Source of the DNA: an uncultured Flavobacteriaceae bacterium
Lineage (GTDB): Bacteria > Bacteroidota > Bacteroidia > Flavobacteriales > Flavobacteriaceae
Reading direction: 5' to 3'
Assembly (NCBI GenBank): GCA_947495135.1
Contig: CANLXN010000006.1
Coordinates: forward strand, 62,001 to 126,000
DNA length: 64,000 nucleotides
In this document: positions 8,831 through 17,668 of the stretch, piece by piece
Position numbering within the stretch: position 1 is the first letter of the stretch
How the letters are laid out: the number at the start of each line of letters is the position of its first letter
Position numbers and translations under genes: made by a program
The notes under the pieces: generated by a model
Database searches by the model: none
What the model was told of the DNA's origin: nothing
What the model saw: only the letters and a program-made list of their open reading frames with translations

Positions 8831-8867
8831 GGGAGGCGGTTTGAGGAGACCGCTTTCCTTTTTTTTA
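8831..8867 (+). terminator. rho-independent terminator of the methyltransferase-hydroxylase operon
   Basis: A 10-pair stem with two G-T pairs (8831-8840 with 8849-8858), 8-nt loop, then eight T residues. It works only in the plus direction, since no T run is seen on the other side for the minus-strand sheath operon. Confidence 0.8.
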
Positions 8868-8898
8868 TTTACATACTATGAAAGATTAAACTATTTCT

Positions 8899-9408
8899 TT
8901 AGTAAGGCCAATTAACATGTATTGGTTTGGACATCCATGGCAACTTTATAATTGAAAAGGAAAAAGGAGACTTGCGAATCAATAAATCGTAGCTTCTTTT
9001 TTCGACTGTAAGTTCCCAGCGGTCCTCTACTTCAGACAGAACACCTTCTCTCACAAACCAATTACCACGAAAACCAGCAATAGAAGAATCGCCTATATCG
9101 CTCCAATGGCCTATCATGGCTTGTAGTAATCCTTCTATTAATTCCTCCTGATCTGGTTCCATTTCTATACCACTGCTAACAGATTCAGTTGGAGGCAAAC
9201 CACAGATCACTTTATTTAGAGTTAAATAAAGCTCTTCGGTATAGCTTTGTCCCGAGACAGCATATTGTAAATAATGAACAGCGCGGTGCTGCGCTACAAT
9301 ATCATTAAAAGCACCGTCTAAAGTAAGTCCAAGCCTTTCAAATAATAGAGGAATATAATTGTTCATTAAAACTAATCCAGCATTTCTAATGGGAATTCGT
9401 TCGTTCAT
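8899..9408 (-). CDS. contractile injection system tape-measure domain protein (short)
   Basis: A 169-residue protein that matches, nearly end to end, the conserved C-terminal domain of extracellular contractile injection system tape-measure proteins: IRNAGLVLMNNYIPLLFERL, AVHYLQYAVSG, LNKVICGLP, EGLLQAMIGHW and FSIIKLPWMSKPIHVNW. Complete tape-measure proteins are much longer, and no such extension is encoded upstream. It is the last gene of the minus-strand tail operon, 52 nt after the second tube gene. It could cap or initiate a short tube, or be a remnant; the intact frame and conserved ends argue against simple decay. Confidence 0.82.
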   Translation of the reverse strand: MNERIPIRNAGLVLMNNYIPLLFERLGLTLDGAFNDIVAQHRAVHYLQYAVSGQSYTEELYLTLNKVICGLPPTESVSSGIEMEPDQEELIEGLLQAMIGHWSDIGDSSIAGFRGNWFVREGVLSEVEDRWELTVEKRSYDLLIRKSPFSFSIIKLPWMSKPIHVNWPY

Positions 9409-9460
9409 ACGTATTAATTTTTAATGATGCCTGATTTCATATTCGGTTATTCCAATAATT

Positions 9461-9940
9461 CTATTCGCTATCAAACAAATCTGAAAACGACGGGTCTGAA
9501 GAAATTTCAAAATAACTATATGCAAATTCTAGCTCTTCCATAATGAGGTAGCCTTCATCTGATGTCAATTCTGAAACGGAATATTTAACTGGATAGGCAT
9601 TGAAAAACTTCCAACTCATTTGGATCTGACCTTCAGCATCTAATAAATTCACGCTCACCTCTTCTGTCTTTATTGGTGATGCCAGTCCATCATTTAAAGT
9701 GCTAACACACCAGTTCATTAGTGTAGAGGACTTTGATATCAATCCCCGTTTCAGCACTAAATTTTGATTATTTCCAGTAGTTGGCAAGCGATATTTAAAA
9801 CGGTTTTCATCACCTCCTACCACCACTTCTTCTAAACTAACCACCTTGGAGATCCCGGAAACTTCCTGAAAGGCTGTGAGCTCTCCTTTAACCATAAGCT
9901 CAAAATAAAAACCAACAGGATAATTGTCTTGCTTAACCAT
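9461..9940 (-). CDS. T4 gp19-like tail tube protein (second copy)
   Basis: A 159-residue phage-tail-type tube protein. NYPVGFYFELMVKGELTAFQ, the EVSGI motif and KRGL are typical of the gp19/afp tube family, which forms stacked rings inside a sheath. It overlaps the preceding tube gene by 8 bp, indicating translational coupling. The C-terminus has an acidic tail (SDPSFSDLFDSE) absent from the first copy. In known injection systems, paralogous tube proteins form the bulk tube and the ring next to the baseplate. Confidence 0.88.
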   Translation of the reverse strand: MVKQDNYPVGFYFELMVKGELTAFQEVSGISKVVSLEEVVVGGDENRFKYRLPTTGNNQNLVLKRGLISKSSTLMNWCVSTLNDGLASPIKTEEVSVNLLDAEGQIQMSWKFFNAYPVKYSVSELTSDEGYLIMEELEFAYSYFEISSDPSFSDLFDSE

Positions 9941-10394
9941 TGTTAATAGTTAATTGTTCATACGCTATTTCCAAGGTATCTATCGCTACTTCGTTTCCAT
10001 CCGACTTGAGATCGGTACTGGTAATTTTTGTTGGCCAGGCATTAGGAAGTGTCCACTGCATAGTAACACTCCCTCCTTCGTCCATTAGCTTAATGAGCAC
10101 TGTGCGCCTTTTAATGGTATTCATGGTGATTTGCTGATACCAGTCCCAAAAACGGTTATCCTTTACAAAAACTCCACGTTTCATTGTTATAGTACCGTAT
10201 TTTACAATACCAGGCAATTTCTCTACCGAAAAAAGCTCACTATTGCCGTTTCTGTATTCAATTATTTGGTTTTCAACATCCATTCCTGACACTTCTTGAA
10301 ATACGATTCCTTGTAAATCGGTTCCAAAATCAACCTCAAATCTAAATTTTGGCATTGGCCATGTACCGCCTTGCCTACTTCCGTCATATGCCAT
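9933..10394 (-). CDS. T4 gp19-like tail tube protein (first copy)
   Basis: A 153-residue tube protein with PMPKFRFEVDFG, FQEVSGMDVE and MKRGVFVKDNRFWDW, the standard family hallmarks. It follows the sheath gene by 38 nt and overlaps the second tube gene by 8 bp. The gene order sheath-tube-tube matches the start of extracellular contractile injection system clusters such as Afp and PVC. It probably forms the main tube. Confidence 0.9.
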   Translation of the reverse strand: MAYDGSRQGGTWPMPKFRFEVDFGTDLQGIVFQEVSGMDVENQIIEYRNGNSELFSVEKLPGIVKYGTITMKRGVFVKDNRFWDWYQQITMNTIKRRTVLIKLMDEGGSVTMQWTLPNAWPTKITSTDLKSDGNEVAIDTLEIAYEQLTINNG

Positions 10395-10432
10395 AGTTTA
10401 GTCTCTTTTGTGTTAATCAATGTAAGTTATTA

Positions 10433-12010
10433 TTAGCTTTTTGCCATTTGCTGAACAAAGGACAGTACTATAAACTCTGCAGGGCGGACTACAGCTACCT
10501 TTACACTTATCCGCATAAAGCCATTAAGTAAATCCTCTGCAGTCATGGTCGTTCCTAATCCACACTTCACGTCAAACGCATCCTCAGCAGATGCTCCTTG
10601 CAGTCCTCCTTCTTTCCAAATAGTGTTAAGAAAACTACCAATCATACTTTTTACTGCCTCCCAAGTGTTTTTATCGTTTGGCTCAAACACATAAGCCTGA
10701 GCTGCCAGTTTACAAGACTGTTCAAGCATGATCATAGTTCGTCTAACCGAAAGATATCTCCAATCCAGACTATTTCCGTCTAAAGTTCGTGCTCCCCAGA
10801 CCAAAATCCCTAATCCGTTAAAAAAACGAATAGCATTTATAGATTTACCATACACCGCATCCATATTCAAGTCTTCTTGTTGGTCTGAAGACAATTTAAT
10901 AGGAAGGCTAGAAGCGCTTACAATGGAGGTATTTGCCGGTGCCTGCCAAACTCCCTGCTGTGCATCGATTAGAGTCATAACTCCAGCCATCCCTCCGCTG
11001 GGTGGAAGCATATTTACCGCTTTTAAAATATGTTTCAGAATTGAACCATACACGGGGCTCGAATTAACTAATGCCGTATTGTATTGAGCAGTAGTTAATC
11101 CATCTCCTATAGGGTTTTCAATGGTGTATAGAACAAGAGCTGCATCTGGATTTGGATTTGTTGAAGGATTTAATAGCGGAGTTAGCTGCTTTAGGTCTCC
11201 TCCAAATAAATTAGTATAATCTATATCCGCGTCCTGTGTTATAGTAGTTTCAATAAACGGATAATATGCCGTCCCATACATGAGTCCGACCTCGCCTGTA
11301 TTCTTTCTAAATGTATTGATATCGTTGGTATACAATATGGGATCTGGATTTCTAGCCCCAATAATATCAAAAATGCTAATTGCCGTTTGCATTTCCGAAT
11401 TTTGAAGTAACATGCTTTGCATTAATGCCCCGTTATCCGCAACAGATAATAGAGTTGCCTCTGGACAGATGTACATGGTTGGCTCCTGTTCATTCTTGAG
11501 CAGTGCTAAGCCATTTTGAAGTTCACTAAGTTTTACGTTGGGATTTACAATTTGACCTGCAGGTTCCATAGGTGAATTAGACGGTGTTCCATAGGTTCCT
11601 ACCGAAACAATGTATGCATCTCCTCCTCCGTTTTCATAAAATAATTTTATACTGTTGTACAAATAATAAATAGTATGGGCATCTGGAACAATTGAATAAT
11701 AAACGCTTTCAATTTGCACGTAGTCACCGGCTGTTGGCTCACTTTTTTGCTTAACCAAATAGTAGGATGGTTTATATTGTTTTGCCGGAGCGTTTGGTGG
11801 CGGTGCATCGGGATAACAGAAGATGGCCTGAAATTCTGCAAATGAAGTCACTTTCTGGGGTACATTGGTATACGATTTCCCTTCGCACGAAGCTTGGGGT
11901 GTATATCCAATAAACGCAGGAACCGCAGTAGCTACTGGCACAACAGTGTTCGGAACAGTATGTTGTTCATTAATATAAACGCCTGGAGTATTGATATTGG
12001 ATTCCATCAT
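10433..12010 (-). CDS. contractile tail sheath protein
   Basis: A 525-residue sheath protein. The N-terminus has TPGVYINEQ (about 9-17), the segment that links neighbouring sheath subunits, followed by VPAFIGYTP. The C-terminal domain (about 395-525) is the most conserved: FFNGLGILVWGARTL, LDWRYLSVRRTMIMLEQS and VKVAVVRPAEFIVLSF. The central part is variable, as in other sheaths. It is a phage/Afp-type sheath, not the TssB/TssC pair of Bacteroidetes type VI secretion. It is followed by two tube genes in one operon. Two adjacent ATG starts (12010, 12007) are possible. Confidence 0.93.
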   Translation of the reverse strand: MMESNINTPGVYINEQHTVPNTVVPVATAVPAFIGYTPQASCEGKSYTNVPQKVTSFAEFQAIFCYPDAPPPNAPAKQYKPSYYLVKQKSEPTAGDYVQIESVYYSIVPDAHTIYYLYNSIKLFYENGGGDAYIVSVGTYGTPSNSPMEPAGQIVNPNVKLSELQNGLALLKNEQEPTMYICPEATLLSVADNGALMQSMLLQNSEMQTAISIFDIIGARNPDPILYTNDINTFRKNTGEVGLMYGTAYYPFIETTITQDADIDYTNLFGGDLKQLTPLLNPSTNPNPDAALVLYTIENPIGDGLTTAQYNTALVNSSPVYGSILKHILKAVNMLPPSGGMAGVMTLIDAQQGVWQAPANTSIVSASSLPIKLSSDQQEDLNMDAVYGKSINAIRFFNGLGILVWGARTLDGNSLDWRYLSVRRTMIMLEQSCKLAAQAYVFEPNDKNTWEAVKSMIGSFLNTIWKEGGLQGASAEDAFDVKCGLGTTMTAEDLLNGFMRISVKVAVVRPAEFIVLSFVQQMAKS

Positions 12011-12036
12011 AGGTTCGTGATTTTTTTTATTAGTAC

Positions 12037-12879
12037 TTATATATAGATATACATGTTAGATGTCATTATTTGACGTCCTCCTACTTCTTTTACTATAATA
12101 TCCTCTACACTAGGGTTAGGTAATTTCACAATGGTTTTAAATATACTTTCAAACCTCATATCAAGAAGATCACCTGGGTGCTTAATAAGACGAAAATTTG
12201 CTTTAGGAGTTTCGCTCAAATGAATTAAGACATCTTCTGTAGTAAAAAGCAATGCATTTTGTCCATTTCCAATTACTACTTCGGTGGGGCGTTCCAAAAT
12301 TAAATTCGTACCTCTATCGGAAACCACTACTAGATCTAAAAGTTTGGTTTGGGCGTTATTTATTATGAAATAGTTCCATTGGATAGAGCGGGCTTCTAAT
12401 CTCATGTGAAGTAAAATTTCTCTACCGTGCGATCCCATTCTTATTAAATCATCAAAAAATAGTTGAAGAGACATTAAATTAGGTAAATGCCCTGGGCTAG
12501 TGAAACTCCCCATTAGTTCTGTATAATCTGTTCTTTCGATGTTTAGCTCAGAGTTACTACTAAACGAAAGTCCCACTTCCCTATCCAATGGCAAGTTGGT
12601 AACATTGTAAAAAAAAGTGTCAGTGCTACTAATATTAAAATCGAAATAAGTGAGTTCTTGAAGCTCGCTCAGATGTCGAATATATTCGGAAGGAGTCTTT
12701 TTTGTATTCGCAAAAAGGTCGAAACCATAATCAGACATTTGAAGTATAAAACCAAATTTTTTCCGTAATGCAAGGGTGTTTTCACCAGGAGTAATCTCTA
12801 AATTTTTACACCTACCAAATTCAAAATAAGTATGAAAGCATTTTAAACTAACTATTTTGATATAACTATCCATAAGCAT
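12037..12879 (-). CDS. unrecognised protein, first gene of the sheath operon
   Basis: A 280-residue protein without signal peptide or transmembrane helix. I do not recognise a family. It is rich in predicted beta strands (IVSLKCFHTYFEFGR, FGFILQMSDYGFDLF, LTYFDFNISSTDTFFYNVTN) and ends IMTSNMYIYI. It lies 26 nt before the sheath gene on the same strand, so it is almost certainly part of the tail operon and could be a sheath- or tube-associated structural or assembly factor (inference from position). ATG 12873 (MDSYIK) is an alternative start. Confidence 0.7.
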   Translation of the reverse strand: MLMDSYIKIVSLKCFHTYFEFGRCKNLEITPGENTLALRKKFGFILQMSDYGFDLFANTKKTPSEYIRHLSELQELTYFDFNISSTDTFFYNVTNLPLDREVGLSFSSNSELNIERTDYTELMGSFTSPGHLPNLMSLQLFFDDLIRMGSHGREILLHMRLEARSIQWNYFIINNAQTKLLDLVVVSDRGTNLILERPTEVVIGNGQNALLFTTEDVLIHLSETPKANFRLIKHPGDLLDMRFESIFKTIVKLPNPSVEDIIVKEVGGRQIMTSNMYIYI

Positions 12880-13018
12880 ATATAAAATCTATTACTACTA
12901 AACATTTCATGATGATCAAAATGGTTCAGAAAAACCAAAATCAGCCTTCACAAGATATTTATTTCGAATTATATATAACTAAGTAGTACTACGTAATTAA
13001 TCTGACAGAAAAAGAGCC

Positions 13019-13636
13019 TTAAATTTCCAAACTCCCTTTACCAGCGCGAATAAGTTGAGGAACATCTCCAGTTAAATCGATTACTGTAGAGGCTATATTT
13101 CCTCCATAACCACCGTCCACTACAATCTCTACTAAATGTGACCATTTTTCTAATATAAGCTCTGGATCTGTAGTGTATTCTATCACCTCATCCTCATCCT
13201 TAATAGACATAGAAACAATGGGATTACCAAGTGCTCTAACGATGGCTTGAGCTATGGCGTTATCTGGAACTCGTATTCCTACCTCTTTCTTCTTTTTAAA
13301 TACAGAAGGCAGATTATTATTCCCGGGAAGGATAAAAGTATAGGGTCCAGGCAGAGCCCGTTTTAATAATTTAAAAGTGCTAGAGTCTATTTGCTTTACA
13401 TAATCGCTCAAGTTGCTAAGATCTTCGCAAATGAAGGAGAAATTAGCCTTCTCTAGTTTTACTCCTTTTATCTTTGCAATGCGTTCCAATGCTCCCTTAT
13501 GAGTGATATCACATCCAAGTGCGTAAACGGTATCGCTTGGATAGATCACCAAACCTCCAGATTTGAGCACATCCACTACCTTTTTCACCTCTTTGGGATT
13601 GGGGTTGTCTTCGTATAATTTTATTAATTGAGCCAT
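13019..13636 (-). CDS. Sua5/YciO/YrdC family protein
   Basis: A 205-residue protein with the YrdC-fold signature GGLVIYPSDTVYALGCD (about 27-43), ALPGPYTFILP and IGIRVPD-like VGIRVPDN. The family includes TsaC/Sua5, which makes threonylcarbamoyl-AMP for the t6A37 modification of tRNA, and the related YciO. The basic segment GVKLEKANFSFI and the length (206 in E. coli YciO) fit the YciO side better. It sits 140 bp upstream-side of the sheath operon on the same strand but has no functional link to it. Confidence 0.85.
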   Translation of the reverse strand: MAQLIKLYEDNPNPKEVKKVVDVLKSGGLVIYPSDTVYALGCDITHKGALERIAKIKGVKLEKANFSFICEDLSNLSDYVKQIDSSTFKLLKRALPGPYTFILPGNNNLPSVFKKKKEVGIRVPDNAIAQAIVRALGNPIVSMSIKDEDEVIEYTTDPELILEKWSHLVEIVVDGGYGGNIASTVIDLTGDVPQLIRAGKGSLEI

Positions 13637-13801
13637 AACCTTCCTTTTAATTATTAAAAAAGCCTATTTCCGCTAAAAACCGAAACAGAATAATTGTAAA
13701 TTCTGTCTGTTTTCGTCTGCAGTATCCTAAAGATAATGTACAATACTCATAAGTCATAATACTATCCCAATTATTTCGTTCTATACTAAACTCCAAATGT
13801 T

Positions 13802-14692
13802 ATGAAAAAACTAGGCTCCATTTTTTTGCTATTCATCTGTGTTGGTTTTGTTTTAGTTTCTTGCTCTGCAGACGATGATGCTACTAACGACCCTGTCGAC
13901 CAAACCCCATTAGAAGCAGCTGCTTTTCTGAATGTTTCATACGGAGACAATCCGCAGCAGGTTTACGACATATATTTACCCGCGGGCCGAACTTCTACCA
14001 ACACTAAAACGATCATTCTAGTGCACGGTGGAGGCTGGACCGAAGGCGATAAAACAGACATGGATGGATTTATTGATTTAATACAAGCAAACCATCCAGA
14101 ACATGCAGTTGTAAACGTAAATTACGTATTGGCAAACGCTTCCTTAGGTATTCCTGCATTTCCCAATCAATTTTTGGACTTGGTAACGATTGTCGAAAAA
14201 TTAACAGCCGAAAAAGAAGAGTTGCAAATCACATCCGAATTTGGAATGATTGGCACAAGTGCTGGAGCCCACCTCTCACTAATGTACGATTCGGTATACG
14301 ACGATAATGATCAAGTAAAATTTGTAGCAGATATTGTAGGCCCAACAGATTTTACAGATCCATTTTACCAAGATAACCCGTTATTCCCATTAGCCTTGGC
14401 CGCTTTTGTTGATGAAAGTCAGTATCCAGATGGAACCAACTATGCGGAAGCAACAAGTCCTGTCTTTAATATAAACGGAAATACGAGTCCTACCGCTATG
14501 TTCTACGGAAATCAAGACCCCTTAGTTCCACTTACAAACGGAAATTTACTAGAGGAAAAATTGACCGATGCTCAAATCACAAATAGCTATACCATTTATG
14601 ACGGTGGACATGGAGATTGGGGTGCAGCAGATTACATTAATTTACAGACCCAAATAAGTGAATATATCAATGATTTCCTGCCAATCGATTAG
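13802..14692 (+). CDS. alpha/beta hydrolase lipoprotein (carboxylesterase-like)
   Basis: A 296-residue lipoprotein with lipobox LVSC (Cys about 21) and an acidic linker. The hydrolase core shows the oxyanion motif HGGGW, the nucleophile elbow GTSAGAH, an acid in GNQDPLVP and the catalytic histidine in GGHGDW, as in BD-FAE/esterase-lipase enzymes of the HSL type. It would cleave esters, for instance acyl groups on polysaccharides, at the outer membrane. It stands alone and faces the VOC gene, with 26 bp between the stops. Confidence 0.87.
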   Translation: MKKLGSIFLLFICVGFVLVSCSADDDATNDPVDQTPLEAAAFLNVSYGDNPQQVYDIYLPAGRTSTNTKTIILVHGGGWTEGDKTDMDGFIDLIQANHPEHAVVNVNYVLANASLGIPAFPNQFLDLVTIVEKLTAEKEELQITSEFGMIGTSAGAHLSLMYDSVYDDNDQVKFVADIVGPTDFTDPFYQDNPLFPLALAAFVDESQYPDGTNYAEATSPVFNINGNTSPTAMFYGNQDPLVPLTNGNLLEEKLTDAQITNSYTIYDGGHGDWGAADYINLQTQISEYINDFLPID

Positions 14693-14718
14693 TCCAATAG
14701 AATAAAGACTGAGATAAA

Positions 14719-15111
14719 CTACTTTGCAGGCTCAATTAAATCCCAAAGATTTCCATACAAATCTGCAAAAACAGCAACTTTCCCATATGGCTGGTCTAGT
14801 GGTGGTCTTACAATCTCTATCTTATTTTCTACTAATTTCTGAAAGGAGCTATCGAAATTGTCTGTGTAAAGGAATAAAAAAACACGTCCGCCAGTCTGAT
14901 TCCCAATAACCGATTTCTGAGCTGCTCCTTCAGCTTTGGCCAACAATATTTTACAATTTCCTTCACCTCGAGGCTGTACAAGCACCCAACGCTTCCGTTC
15001 TGTCAGCAGAGTATCCTCTATTAAATGAAAATCTAACCTTTCAGTATAAAAAGAAATTGCATCGTCATAATCATCTACCAACAAGGCTATATGTGCAATG
15101 CGTTCATTCAT
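14719..15111 (-). CDS. VOC (glyoxalase/bleomycin resistance fold) protein
   Basis: A 130-residue single VOC domain: IAHIALLVDDYDDAISFYTE at the N-terminus, and FADLYGNLWDLIEP at the C-terminus, the usual strand carrying the metal-binding Glu. His7 and the C-terminal Glu are candidate metal ligands. The substrate cannot be predicted. It follows uvrD by 26 nt on the same strand and is probably co-transcribed with it. Confidence 0.86.
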   Translation of the reverse strand: MNERIAHIALLVDDYDDAISFYTERLDFHLIEDTLLTERKRWVLVQPRGEGNCKILLAKAEGAAQKSVIGNQTGGRVFLFLYTDNFDSSFQKLVENKIEIVRPPLDQPYGKVAVFADLYGNLWDLIEPAK

Positions 15112-15137
15112 TATTCTGAAATTTTCGAAATCGCTGT

Positions 15138-17456
15138 TTAGTCTAGGACATTTAGCTTAGCAAAACGCAACAGTAACTTTTTAAGGCCTCCATTTTCGAA
15201 CAAAATCTCCGCTTTAGTATCGGCACCAACTCCTTCTATTTTGGTGATCCTTCCTTTACCGAAGCGCACGTGCTCAACAAAAGTACCCACATCGAGGTTC
15301 GCCGCTTTCGGATCAAAATTTTTACTGGCTTCACTGGCCACGGGCTTCAACTTACGTAGCTTCCTGCGCTGTTCTTCATTAGGGCCCCTCGGCGGAGCAC
15401 TTGCTGTAGGTTTTCGCAACCGAAGCTTACTTTTATCCACTTCACCAAAAATATCGGCATCAATTAATGGCTTGTATCGATGCTCGGTCATTGGAGTTAA
15501 ATATTCCAAATAGCTTTCATCAATTTCCTCAATAAATCGGCTAGGTTCAGCATCAATCAATTTACCCCATCTATACCTAGATTGCGTATAGGTTAAATAG
15601 GCTTGTTTCTCTGCCCTTGTTAACGCCACATAAAACAAACGACGCTCTTCTTCCAATTCGGCACGTGTGCTCATACTCATACCACTGGGAAACAGATCTT
15701 CTTCCATTCCAACGATATAAACGTATGGAAATTCTAGTCCTTTGGCTAAATGGACCGTCATCAAAGCAACTCGATTGTCGTCGCCCTTGTCATTATCCAT
15801 GTCGGTTGCAAGCGCAACATCTTCCAAGAATTCAGACAAAGACCCCGTAGTATCCGCTATCTCCTTTTGCTCCTCCACAAAATCACGCATCCCGTTCAGT
15901 AATTCTTCAATATTCTCAATTCTAGCGATGCCCTCTGGTGTCCCATCTTTTTTCAACTCTTGCACTAGTCCTGTTTTCTTCGAAACGTGCTCTGCAATTT
16001 GAAAGGCATCGTAGCCTTGATTAGTCACCTGGAAACTTTCGATCATGGTAGTGAAGTTCTGGAGCTTGTTCTTAGTCCCCGCATTTATTTTAAGATCGAT
16101 CTTATCAATCGCCTTCATCACCTCGAACATGGATCTGTTATAGTGATTGGCCGCAACAGTAATCTTTTCGATGGTGGTTTGCCCAATCCCACGAGCGGGA
16201 TAATTAATCACGCGCTTTAGCGCTTCCTCGTCTTTCGGATTTAAGATTAATCTCAAATAAGCGATTACATCTTTGATCTCTTTACGCTGATAAAAACTGA
16301 GCCCACCATAAATACGGTAGGGAATATCTTTTTTACGCAACGCGTCCTCCATAGCACGAGATTGTGCATTGGTACGATACAAAATAGCAAACTGATCAAA
16401 ACTTAACTGATTGTTCATGGCAGTTTCAAAAATATTACTTGCCACAAAACGCCCCTCATCCCCATCGGTCATGGTGCGATTCACTTTAATTTTATTCCCT
16501 TCGTCATTGGCAGTCCAAACCACTTTGTCCAAACGTGTTTGGTTCTTTTCAATAATGCTGTTCGCTGCATTCACTATATTTTTAGTAGAGCGATAGTTTT
16601 GTTCTAGACGATACATTTTCACATCGTCGTAGTCCTTCTGAAAGTTTAGAATATTATTAATATTAGCTCCCCTAAAAGCATAGATACTCTGGGCATCATC
16701 TCCCACTACGCATATATTTTGAAATCGATCGGACAACGCTTTTACAATGAGATACTGACTGTGATTAGTATCCTGATACTCATCAACGAGTATATAACGA
16801 AAACGATCTTGGTATTTTGCCAGTACGGCAGGGAAGCGCGTGAGCAATTCGTTAGTCCGCAGCAATAAATCATCAAAATCCATTGCTCCTGCCTTAAAGC
16901 AACGTTCTACATAAGCTTGGTACACCTCTCCCATTCTTGGCACCTTCGCCATTTCGTCTGCCTCTACCAACTCCGGATTATTGAAATAAGCCTTAACAGT
17001 AATGAGACTGTTTTTAAAAGAGGATATTCTAGAATACACCTGTTTGTATTTATAAATATCTTTATCCAGCTGCATCTCCTTGATGATCGCGCGTATCAAA
17101 CTCTGACTGTCCTGCGTATCATAAATCGTGAAATTGTTGGGATACCCTAACTTATCTGCTTCAAAACGGAGAATTTTAGCAAACACACTATGAAAAGTAC
17201 CCATCCAAAGGTTTTTGGCTTCCGAACTTCCCACAATCTCCGAAATACGTTTCTTCATTTCACGTGCAGCCTTGTTCGTAAAGGTAAGCGCAAGGATATT
17301 GAAGGGATCCACTCCTTGAGACATGAGATAAGCAATGCGAAATGTGAGCACTCGTGTTTTGCCTGAACCGGCTCCTGCTATAACAATCATAGCACCATCC
17401 TTTTGCACGGTTGGCGCGCGTTGAGCGTCATTTAATTGATCTAAATATTCTTGCAA
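15138..17456 (-). CDS. UvrD/PcrA-type ATP-dependent DNA helicase
   Basis: A 772-residue superfamily 1A helicase. Walker A is GAGSGKT (about 27-33), motif II DEYQDTNHSQY (about 227), motif III VVGDDAQSIYAFRGA, motif IV region LEQNYRST, and motif VI YVALTRAEKQAYLTY. The C-terminus after about 690 has the Tudor-like fold FVEHVRFGKGRITKIEGVG typical of PcrA/UvrD. It unwinds DNA 3'-5' in nucleotide excision and mismatch repair and displaces RecA. The length is normal. Start ATG 17456 begins MQEYLDQLNDAQR, the expected N-terminus. Confidence 0.95.
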   Translation of the reverse strand: MQEYLDQLNDAQRAPTVQKDGAMIVIAGAGSGKTRVLTFRIAYLMSQGVDPFNILALTFTNKAAREMKKRISEIVGSSEAKNLWMGTFHSVFAKILRFEADKLGYPNNFTIYDTQDSQSLIRAIIKEMQLDKDIYKYKQVYSRISSFKNSLITVKAYFNNPELVEADEMAKVPRMGEVYQAYVERCFKAGAMDFDDLLLRTNELLTRFPAVLAKYQDRFRYILVDEYQDTNHSQYLIVKALSDRFQNICVVGDDAQSIYAFRGANINNILNFQKDYDDVKMYRLEQNYRSTKNIVNAANSIIEKNQTRLDKVVWTANDEGNKIKVNRTMTDGDEGRFVASNIFETAMNNQLSFDQFAILYRTNAQSRAMEDALRKKDIPYRIYGGLSFYQRKEIKDVIAYLRLILNPKDEEALKRVINYPARGIGQTTIEKITVAANHYNRSMFEVMKAIDKIDLKINAGTKNKLQNFTTMIESFQVTNQGYDAFQIAEHVSKKTGLVQELKKDGTPEGIARIENIEELLNGMRDFVEEQKEIADTTGSLSEFLEDVALATDMDNDKGDDNRVALMTVHLAKGLEFPYVYIVGMEEDLFPSGMSMSTRAELEEERRLFYVALTRAEKQAYLTYTQSRYRWGKLIDAEPSRFIEEIDESYLEYLTPMTEHRYKPLIDADIFGEVDKSKLRLRKPTASAPPRGPNEEQRRKLRKLKPVASEASKNFDPKAANLDVGTFVEHVRFGKGRITKIEGVGADTKAEILFENGGLKKLLLRFAKLNVLD

Positions 17457-17668
17457 TTTTCTTTTGAAATTTTAGTCCGAAATACAGTCGTGAAAATACA
17501 GAAAAACGAGCGAAGACAGCTATGCTCCATTGATAATTTATAAACAGTTAAAGCATTTTAGTTTTATTGAAATTTGAATATCTTTATCGAAATTGATTGA
17601 ACCATCAAGGATTGGGGTTTATAGGATATTTTCCAGAAGCCCTGTCTTATTTAAACTGTATCTCACCT

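Noticed and set aside
8768-8881. A GTG-started 37-codon frame after the hydroxylase gene
   Set aside because: It reads through the terminator hairpin and T run; the bases are better explained by the structured 3' region.
15617-15850. Plus-strand frames opposite the UvrD helicase gene
   Set aside because: Antisense shadows of a strongly conserved gene; low complexity and no homologous motifs.
17597-17668. N-terminal extension of the M20 amidohydrolase from a TTG
   Set aside because: It would bury the signal peptide that starts at ATG 17669.
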